A stretch of 6,610 bases of DNA from Candidatus Tayloriibacteriota bacterium. GTDB taxonomy: Bacteria; Patescibacteriota; Minisyncoccia; Phycocordibacterales; PALSA-1337. The first letter of the stretch is position 1. Each line of letters starts with the position of its first letter. A program made the position numbers and the translations under genes. The notes beneath the pieces were generated by a model. It did no database searches. It saw only the letters and a list, made by a program, of their open reading frames with translations, and had not been told where the DNA came from. The stretch spans positions 1 through 6,610 of the forward strand of contig PMZP01000079.1 of NCBI GenBank assembly GCA_003170325.1. Direction: 5' to 3'. This document shows positions 1 through 4,263 of this stretch, piece by piece.

Positions 1-62
1 CGCAACTATCCACACTCGAGAAGCGGTAGTACAAAGTCGAGAGCGGGTGTCGAAGTTTGCAA

Positions 63-83
63 GCACTTTAGTTGACTAAAGTC
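63..83. promoter_or_regulatory. Palindromic operator-like site 1 (trp-operator-like core)
   Basis: Bases 65-82 read ACTTTAG-TTGA-CTAAAGT, a perfect 7-bp inverted repeat around a 4-base centre. The inner 10 bases, TAGTTGACTA, differ at one position from the TAGTTAACTA core of the E. coli trp operator (established knowledge). The whole 21-bp site is the reverse complement of site 2 at 120-140 with only two central mismatches. It lies upstream of a TrpR-superfamily gene, so autoregulation is the natural inference. The arms are AT-rich with no following T-run, so an intrinsic terminator is unlikely. Confidence 0.6.
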
Positions 84-119
84 GGAGCCTCCAAAAATTG
101 GATTAAAAAATTACCACCT

Positions 120-140
120 GACTTTAGCTAACTAAAGTGC
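120..140. promoter_or_regulatory. Palindromic operator-like site 2 (trp-operator-like core)
   Basis: Bases 121-138 read ACTTTAG-CTAA-CTAAAGT, again a perfect 7-bp inverted repeat with a 4-base centre. The inner TAGCTAACTA is one base from the E. coli trp operator core. The site lies 57 bp centre to centre from site 1, in inverted orientation to it. A weak promoter could overlap it (TTACCA 111-116, 16-base gap, TAAAGT 133-138), which would let a bound repressor block RNA polymerase. That promoter call is speculative. The bases between the sites hold only a short CCAA/TTGG palindrome at 91-101. Confidence 0.6.
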
Positions 141-230
141 GTGCTATCGGACATGCCTACACCCAGGAATATCCATAAGACGCTCAAAACCCAAACGCTC
201 CAAGCTTCAAATTAACTGTATGTCGTCTTT

Positions 231-239
231 TGTAATTAT
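231..239 (+). promoter_or_regulatory. Candidate extended -10 of the TrpR-like gene
   Basis: TG at 231-232, one base, then AATTAT at 234-239 (4 of 6 matches to TATAAT). The box ends 6 bases before the ATG at 246, the same spacing as the much stronger box in front of the PfkB-family gene at 2419. If used, transcription would begin at or next to the start codon. No clear -35 is seen. Confidence 0.35.
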
Positions 240-245
240 TTGGAA

Positions 246-677
246 ATGGGAGTAAAATTCGCGCTAATCATGCCTATCAACTGGAACACCTTTGAAAATC
301 AAAGGCTCATCAATGTTATCTGCTCTTTTCGGACACCCGACAAGCTTAGGCTTTTTCTTGATGATCTTCTCACAGAAAAAGAGATCGGCCAGATAGTCAA
401 AAGGTTGCAAGTTGTAACTTTAATCTATGCCGGAGCTCCTTATGAGGCTATAACAGACATTACTGGGATGAGCTCCACCACGATCAGTCGCATATCAAAG
501 GCCCTCATAAACAAAAAGGGAGGCTTCTGGGAAGCTCTCCACAAGTTGTATCCGAACGGATACCATTCCATAGATTCGCTTTATTATTTCAACCAAGACC
601 ACAAGCAAATCCGCAGACAAGAACTAATTAAGCATAGAATCACTCAGCAAATGTTGCAGGAAATTTTACGAAGATGA
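246..677 (+). CDS. TrpR-superfamily transcriptional regulator, YerC/YecD type
   Basis: A 143-residue DNA-binding protein of the Trp-repressor-like YerC/YecD family. Numbered from the ATG at 246, the core runs from about residue 20 to 95: a helical stretch with LINVI and FLDDLLTEKEIGQIVKRL, then a helix-turn-helix at about 64-87 whose recognition helix is SSTTISRISKAL. This helix resembles TrpR (ATITR). Bacillus YerC is about 104 residues; here about 45 extra C-terminal residues, rich in Q, R and K, follow the core. Start choice is open: TTG 240, ATG 246 or ATG 270. ATG 270 gives the usual family N-terminus, while ATG 246 fits a -10 box 6 bases upstream; none has a Shine-Dalgarno. Two trp-operator-like palindromes lie upstream, suggesting self-regulation. 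The ligand, if any, is unknown. It converges on the bL25 gene with a 21-base gap and no clear terminator. Confidence 0.88.
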   Translation: MGVKFALIMPINWNTFENQRLINVICSFRTPDKLRLFLDDLLTEKEIGQIVKRLQVVTLIYAGAPYEAITDITGMSSTTISRISKALINKKGGFWEALHKLYPNGYHSIDSLYYFNQDHKQIRRQELIKHRITQQMLQEILRR

Positions 678-698
678 AAATGCTCTAGAAATACCGTT

Positions 699-1448
699 TT
701 ATTTCTTCCCATCAGAGCCCTTCTTGGCATCGCCGCCGGATTTCTTTTCGCCATTATCGCCAGATTTGCCTGCCGCACCCGCATCACCGGAAGCCGCCGC
801 GGTGCCCGCTTCGCCTTCCTTGACTTCCTTGCCCTTGGCTTCGACTTCGATAGTCGACATGTCGATGGCGGCCGGAGCTTCCTCGACTTCTTCCTTGGCT
901 TCGGAGATGGAGGCTACGACTTCATCGGGACTGATCTTCAGTTCCACGCCGGCAGGCAGAGCCAGGCTCTTGGCCAGAATGACATCGGTCAATTCGACAA
1001 GCTTGGAGATGTCGACCTTGAGGTCGTGAGGCAGATCGCGAGGAGCGGCTTCGATCTCGATCTCGCGACGGACTTTGACTAGAATGCCTGCCTTGTCCTT
1101 GACAGCCGGAGAGACGCCCTCGAATACGAGAGGAACTGCTACCTTGACCTTCTTGCCCTTCTCGATGACATAGAAATCGGCATGGCGCGGCTCGCCGGTA
1201 AGAGGATGGACGTCGATCTCGTGGATGAGCGCTTCATGCTCATTTCCGGAGGCGTCCTTCAAGATGATGACGGAGGATTCGCCGGCCTTCTTCCAGATTT
1301 TCTTGAATTCAGGCGCCGAAACTACAACAGGCGTGGTGGTCTCCTTTGGCCCATAAAAAACCGCCGGGATCATTCCGGCTTTGCGCAAAGCATCGGGTTT
1401 ACGCTTCATATCTCGCTTTTCTATGGCCAATGACAACATAGGAGCCAT
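699..1448 (-). CDS. rplY: 50S ribosomal protein bL25, CTC type
   Basis: A 249-residue bL25/CTC protein that binds 5S rRNA in the large subunit. Residues 4-93 form the L25 5S-binding domain (MLSLAIEKRD start, LRKAGMIPAVFYG, and the HEIDVHPLTGEPRHADFY signature). Residues 96-183 form the CTC C-terminal beta domain (VAVPLVFEG, AAPRDLPHDLKVDISKL, SPDEVVASI). Residues 184-249 are a low-complexity acidic, then Gly/Ala/Lys-rich tail, probably disordered. ATG 1448 is chosen because its A is also the last base of the aldolase stop codon (TAATG), the geometry of coupled re-initiation. ATG 1439 would give the more typical family N-terminus and cannot be excluded. There is no Shine-Dalgarno. The gene seems to have no promoter of its own and is probably expressed from the aldolase promoter. 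Confidence 0.95.
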   Translation of the reverse strand: MAPMLSLAIEKRDMKRKPDALRKAGMIPAVFYGPKETTTPVVVSAPEFKKIWKKAGESSVIILKDASGNEHEALIHEIDVHPLTGEPRHADFYVIEKGKKVKVAVPLVFEGVSPAVKDKAGILVKVRREIEIEAAPRDLPHDLKVDISKLVELTDVILAKSLALPAGVELKISPDEVVASISEAKEEVEEAPAAIDMSTIEVEAKGKEVKEGEAGTAAASGDAGAAGKSGDNGEKKSGGDAKKGSDGKK

Positions 1449-2365
1449 TATACACGGTTTGAAATAATTCGCAATTTTTCCTCTACAATCTTCTGCATGG
1501 CTAATTTGGCCGGTTTCAGGTACTTATAGGCGGCTATCTCTTCAGGATTCTCTTGCAAAGACTTGACGAGGCCGCTCCTAAAAGCGACACGAAGTTCGGT
1601 ATTGACATGAACTATGGCCACGCCGGCTTCGATACACTTCCTTATATCGCTAGCCGAATTGCCGGAAGCTCCATGCAAAACGAGCGGGATTTTGACGGCT
1701 CCGCTTATCTCTTTGACGCGCTTCGCATTCAATGCAGGATCGCCGCCGCGGATGATGCCGTGGATATTCCCGACTGCCGGAGCCAGCATGTCCACGCCCG
1801 ATTCGGCCACGAATCTGGCCGCCTCTTCCGGTTTGGTCATCATGGCTTCGCCGACCGCCGCGCCTTCGGGAATGTCGTCGAGCACCTTTGATGACGTGCC
1901 GATGAATCCGAGCTCGCCTTCTATGATAGGCAGGGAGCTGGGAATCGCAGTGGAGCTTGGAGTTGTTCCTAGCTCCCGGCTCCTGGCTGCATGTTCTTTC
2001 GCATACTCCACGCATTGTTTGGTAATCTTGATATTCTCTTCAAGTGACAACTTGGCGCCGTCAAAGATGACCGAATCGTATCCCGCGTCGATGGCTTCTT
2101 TGACGCGCTCGAATGAATAGGTGTGGTCGGCGTTGAGGAAAACTTCTTGGCCTCTTTCTTCGCGGATGGTTCTCACGACAGCCGCGATCTCATTCAAGCC
2201 GACATAATCACGCTCGCCTTCGGAGACGCCGATGATGACCGGGACTTTCAGTTCCTTTGCGGCATCCACAACAGCCCAAACGCCGTCCATGGTACATATG
2301 TTGAAATGACCGATGGCTTTTCGGCTGGTCACGGCTTCAGAAATGTGTTCTCGCAGGGTTTTCAT
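1448..2365 (-). CDS. fba: Class II fructose-1,6-bisphosphate aldolase
   Basis: A 305-residue zinc-dependent class II aldolase, which reversibly splits fructose 1,6-bisphosphate into dihydroxyacetone phosphate and glyceraldehyde 3-phosphate in the cytoplasm. Visible motifs: NADHTYSF with catalytic D80 and zinc ligand H81; IIEGELGFIG with E149 and E151; GNIHGI with zinc ligand H202; LVLHGASG with H231; and the phosphate-binding HVNTELR at 253-259. Close relatives bearing phosphate on a different sugar (tagatose) are possible, but the local style is that of the CPR glycolytic enzyme. About 17 extra residues (about 127-145, RSRELGTTPSSTAIPSS) sit between the YAKEH helix and the EGELG strand; they are encoded by a repeat element. 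The start follows a candidate -10 by 7 bases. Its stop overlaps the bL25 start by one base. Confidence 0.93.
   Translation of the reverse strand: MKTLREHISEAVTSRKAIGHFNICTMDGVWAVVDAAKELKVPVIIGVSEGERDYVGLNEIAAVVRTIREERGQEVFLNADHTYSFERVKEAIDAGYDSVIFDGAKLSLEENIKITKQCVEYAKEHAARSRELGTTPSSTAIPSSLPIIEGELGFIGTSSKVLDDIPEGAAVGEAMMTKPEEAARFVAESGVDMLAPAVGNIHGIIRGGDPALNAKRVKEISGAVKIPLVLHGASGNSASDIRKCIEAGVAIVHVNTELRVAFRSGLVKSLQENPEEIAAYKYLKPAKLAMQKIVEEKLRIISNRV
1933..1987. repeat. Palindromic heptad-repeat element inside the aldolase gene
   Basis: On the + strand two GCTKGGA heptads (1937-1943 and 1955-1961) face three inverted heptads (TCCTAGC, TCCCGGC, TCCTGGC at 1967-1987). Bases 1952-1961 and 1967-1976 form a 10-bp stem with one T-T mismatch and a 5-base loop. 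The block AATCGCAGTG at 1943-1952 recurs exactly at 3123-3132 within the PfkB-family gene, also beside GCTAGGA heptads. The element encodes the extra residues of the aldolase without breaking the frame. Confidence 0.65.
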
Positions 2366-2372
2366 GCTTAAT

Positions 2373-2378
2373 ACAATA
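2373..2378 (-). promoter_or_regulatory. Candidate -10 box of the fba-rplY unit
   Basis: Read on the minus strand, TATTGT (4 of 6 matches to TATAAT) ends 7 bases before the aldolase ATG at 2365. No convincing -35 is seen. The short distance would give a transcript with almost no leader. It lies within the 53-bp region shared with the divergent kinase promoter. Confidence 0.35.
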
Positions 2379-2403
2379 CTACCATAGATGGATATACGAA
2401 AGA

Positions 2404-2412
2404 TGTTATAAT
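2404..2412 (+). promoter_or_regulatory. Extended -10 promoter of the PfkB-family gene
   Basis: TG at 2404-2405, one base, then a perfect TATAAT at 2407-2412: a full extended -10. Only 6 bases (2413-2418) separate it from the ATG at 2419, so transcription should start at or within a base or so of the start codon, giving a leaderless mRNA. The -35 region is weak, which an extended -10 can tolerate. Confidence 0.65.
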
Positions 2413-2418
2413 ATCCAC

Positions 2419-3585
2419 ATGCTCCGTAAACAAATAGACGTTCTAGCCGTCGGCGATATCACAACAGACGCTTTCATCCGTCTCAAAGATGCCCATGTGA
2501 GTTGCAAACTGAATACCGAGGACTGCGAGCTTTGCCTGAGATTCGGCGACAAGATCCCCTTTGAATACGTCAAGGTCGTGAAGGCGGTCGGCAATGCGGC
2601 CAACGCGGCCGTGGCCGCCGCTCGGCTCGGACTCCGGTCGGCTCTGGTCTCAAATATCGGTGACGATCAGAACGGCAGAGAGTGTCTGGCCGAATTACAA
2701 AAGAACAAAGTCGTCACTACCTTCATCAAGGTTCAGAAAAACAAGCCCACCAATTATCACTTCGTGCTCTGGTACGACGTGGACCGGACCATTCTGGTCA
2801 ATCATACCGAGTTCGATTACCGACTGCCGTCATCATTCCATTCCTGGAGCAGTCATAGCCATTATAACGTGAACGGCATCCCGCCGAAGTGGATGTACCT
2901 GACTTCCCTGGCCGCCAATACTTTTCCTTACCACTCCGAATTGGCGGACTACCTGGAAGCGAACCCGAAAGTGAAGGTCTGCTTCCAACCGGGCACATTC
3001 CAGATGAAGCTCGGTCTTGAAGCATTGAAGCGGATCTACGCTCGCACCGATCTATTGGTGGTGAATCTTGAGGAAGCGCGGAGATTGTTGGGGCTTGGAG
3101 CTAGGAGCTTGAAGCTAGGAGAAATCGCAGTGATTGGCAGACAACCGGAAACAGATGCAAAGCTTGGCAAGCAAACAGAGACAAATGCGAAGCAACCAGT
3201 GTCCATGAATGAGACTAGTGCTAATCATGGCGCTGATATCAAGTTCCTTCTTAAAGGTCTCGCCAACCGCGGACCAAAGCTGGTGGCGATAACGGACAGC
3301 ATTAACGGCTCCTACTTATTCGATGGCGACCATTACTATCATATGCCGACATACCCCGACCCTCGTCCGGCATTCGAACGGACCGGTTGCGGCGACGCTT
3401 GGGCTTCGACGTTCGTTTCCGCCTTGGCCATGGGAAAATCGCCTCTAGAATCCCTGACTTGGGCTCCGGTCAATCCCATGTCCGTGGCCCAATTCGTCGG
3501 CTCACAAGAAGGATTGCTCACGTTAGACCAGATCGAATGGTGGCTCCACCGCGCGGCAGCTGATTACAAGCCGAGGGAGATTTAG
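2419..3585 (+). CDS. PfkB-family carbohydrate kinase
   Basis: A 388-residue ribokinase/PfkB-fold kinase that transfers a phosphate from a nucleotide to a sugar or nucleoside; the exact substrate cannot be read from the sequence. Motifs: N-terminal VLAVGDITTDAFIRL; the sugar-binding region VGNAANAAVAAARLG at 57-71; NLEEARRLLGL near 216-226; and the anion-hole/catalytic motif RTGCGDAWAS at 321-330, where D326 is the predicted base and C324 replaces the common Ala of GAGD. The C-terminus ADYKPREI closes the family normally. Compared with the CPR form I recall, there are two extra stretches: about 138-153 (Ser/His-rich) and about 225-271, the latter encoded by tandem repeats. It is divergent from the aldolase with 53 bp between, so a role in the same sugar-phosphate route is plausible. 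It starts 6 bases after a perfect extended -10. Confidence 0.9.
   Translation: MLRKQIDVLAVGDITTDAFIRLKDAHVSCKLNTEDCELCLRFGDKIPFEYVKVVKAVGNAANAAVAAARLGLRSALVSNIGDDQNGRECLAELQKNKVVTTFIKVQKNKPTNYHFVLWYDVDRTILVNHTEFDYRLPSSFHSWSSHSHYNVNGIPPKWMYLTSLAANTFPYHSELADYLEANPKVKVCFQPGTFQMKLGLEALKRIYARTDLLVVNLEEARRLLGLGARSLKLGEIAVIGRQPETDAKLGKQTETNAKQPVSMNETSANHGADIKFLLKGLANRGPKLVAITDSINGSYLFDGDHYYHMPTYPDPRPAFERTGCGDAWASTFVSALAMGKSPLESLTWAPVNPMSVAQFVGSQEGLLTLDQIEWWLHRAAADYKPREI
3093..3132 (+). repeat. Heptad repeat array inside the PfkB-family gene
   Basis: Four tandem 7-bp units, GCTTGGA, GCTAGGA, GCTTGAA and GCTAGGA (3093-3120), are followed by AATCGCAGTG at 3123-3132. The same heptad consensus and the identical 10-mer occur in the aldolase gene at 1933-1987. 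The array encodes about LGARSLKLGEIAV, which lies between two conserved kinase segments and has no counterpart in the family form I recall. Confidence 0.65.
3133..3225 (+). repeat. Degenerate 30-bp tandem repeat encoding ETxAK peptides
   Basis: Bases 3133-3162 and 3163-3192 match at 22 of 30 positions and encode IGRQPETDAK and LGKQTETNAK. A weaker third copy at 3193-3225 (33 bases) encodes QPVSMNETSAN. The ETDAK, ETNAK and ETSAN codons begin at 3148, 3178 and 3211. This directly follows the heptad array and makes up the rest of the extra stretch in the kinase. Confidence 0.6.
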
Positions 3586-3601
3586 ACTTCATTGTTTGTC
3601 G

Positions 3602-3610
3602 TGCTAAGAT
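3602..3610 (+). promoter_or_regulatory. Candidate extended -10 of the DUF5674 gene
   Basis: TG at 3602-3603, one base, then TAAGAT at 3605-3610 (4 of 6 matches to TATAAT). The box ends 12 bases before the ATG at 3623, giving a predicted leader of about 5 bases. It sits in the 37-bp gap after the kinase stop codon, so the gene may be transcribed from here, by read-through, or both. Confidence 0.35.
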
Positions 3611-3622
3611 AGTTTTACTGAA

Positions 3623-3967
3623 ATGGAAATCAAAATCGTAACTGACACGGTGACTGTCGACGAGCTACGTGAGCTTGCTAAGACATTTTATATATCGATG
3701 ATCAAAGGCGTGGTCGATATCGGCAAGGAGATCGTCGCTTTCGGCGGAGAATATCATATCGATTCTAACAATATATTGATAAACAATGGATCCAGTCAGA
3801 GTGACATTTGGGGGTTCAATATTCTTTTCGATAAACCGAGGGAATCGTGGATCGAATATGTCTCTCTTATCAATATCCGTCCTCATGCAAACAACTTCGA
3901 CATGGAAGTCCAGGACGCAGCGATCAGAGACAAAATGAAAAAGATCGTAAACTCAAAAATAGCATGA
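3623..3967 (+). CDS. DUF5674 family protein
   Basis: A 114-residue protein matching the DUF5674 family as I remember it, which is of unknown function. Recognisable parts: an N-terminal KIVTDTVTVDELRELAKTF helix; MIKGVVDIGKEIVAFGGEYH (about 26-45), corresponding to the family's VVDI...GGELH; NNGSSQSDIWGFNILFDK (54-71), corresponding to the family's NGS.Q..LWGIN; and WIEYVSLINIRP (76-87), matching IEFDSMINIRP. The length is normal for the family and the protein appears intact. It has no signal peptide or membrane segment, so it is probably cytoplasmic. Its stop overlaps the next gene's start (ATGA), indicating an operon and coupled translation. The family call is from memory of its motifs and was not searched. 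Confidence 0.8.
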   Translation: MEIKIVTDTVTVDELRELAKTFYISMIKGVVDIGKEIVAFGGEYHIDSNNILINNGSSQSDIWGFNILFDKPRESWIEYVSLINIRPHANNFDMEVQDAAIRDKMKKIVNSKIA

Positions 3968-4263
3968 ACGCCAAAAGAACGTCTGCTTTTTTCATGGCAA
4001 ATCTCGGTTCTGAAGCCACTAGGATCATGTCGGCACGGGAACATAATAACCAGACCGAAATGAGCTCGTGCTATGAAAGAGCTCTAAAGATTCTCAAAGA
4101 GATAATCTCTCTGCCGGATATGAATACGCGGGCTATCGAAATAAAGATTTTATCAGATCTTATCCATGACATGGCGAGTTCAAATCCAAGATTGCATGTA
4201 TCCCGTAAAAATCTCTCTTCATATTTCACCCCATTTGCTCTAAGAGTGATGAACTCCCACTAG
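3964..4263 (+). CDS. Small helical protein of unknown function
   Basis: A 99-residue protein I do not recognise from a named family, although similar small proteins occur in CPR genomes as far as I recall. It looks alpha-helical: MANLGSEATRIMSAREHN (11-28), a CYERALKILKEIISLPDM segment (about 36-53) and IEIKILSDLIHDMA (about 58-71), followed by a C-terminal SSYFTPFALRVMNSH. No signal peptide or membrane segment is seen. The open frame extends upstream to 3847, but ATG 3964 is chosen because it overlaps the previous stop as ATGA and because the earlier part merely shadows the DUF5674 gene. Its stop TAG lies in the palindrome CTAG at 4260-4263, which also holds the stop of the convergent gene. 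A joint role with DUF5674 is inferred from coupling only. Confidence 0.75.
   Translation: MNAKRTSAFFMANLGSEATRIMSAREHNNQTEMSSCYERALKILKEIISLPDMNTRAIEIKILSDLIHDMASSNPRLHVSRKNLSSYFTPFALRVMNSH

Noticed and set aside
2..79. Open frame at the left edge ending in TAA (ASTLVD end), possibly the tail of an upstream gene
   Set aside because: Only 25 residues are visible, no motif is recognisable, and the end overlaps the first palindrome. A second frame is also open there, so there is no reason to prefer it.
63..140. CRISPR array or intrinsic terminators at the repeated palindromes
   Set aside because: There are only two copies, in inverted orientation, with AT-rich arms and no T-run. This fits operator sites better.
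240..242. TTG as the start of the TrpR-like gene
   Set aside because: It adds only two residues before ATG 246, has no ribosome binding site, and lies between the predicted -10 and the ATG.
678..698. Bidirectional terminator between the TrpR-like and bL25 genes
   Set aside because: The 21-base gap has A- and T-runs at its edges but no stem of useful length.
724..1029. A 101-codon + strand frame opposite the bL25 gene, rich in Ser and Ala
   Set aside because: Its composition is just the complement of the low-complexity bL25 tail and CTC domain.
1614..2120. A 168-codon + strand open frame opposite the aldolase
   Set aside because: It is antisense to a clearly conserved enzyme, its translation has no recognisable motif, and long antisense frames are expected at this composition.
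3847..3963. Longer N-terminus for the small helical protein
   Set aside because: This part lies entirely within the DUF5674 gene in another frame and looks like non-coding translation; ATGA coupling supports ATG 3964.
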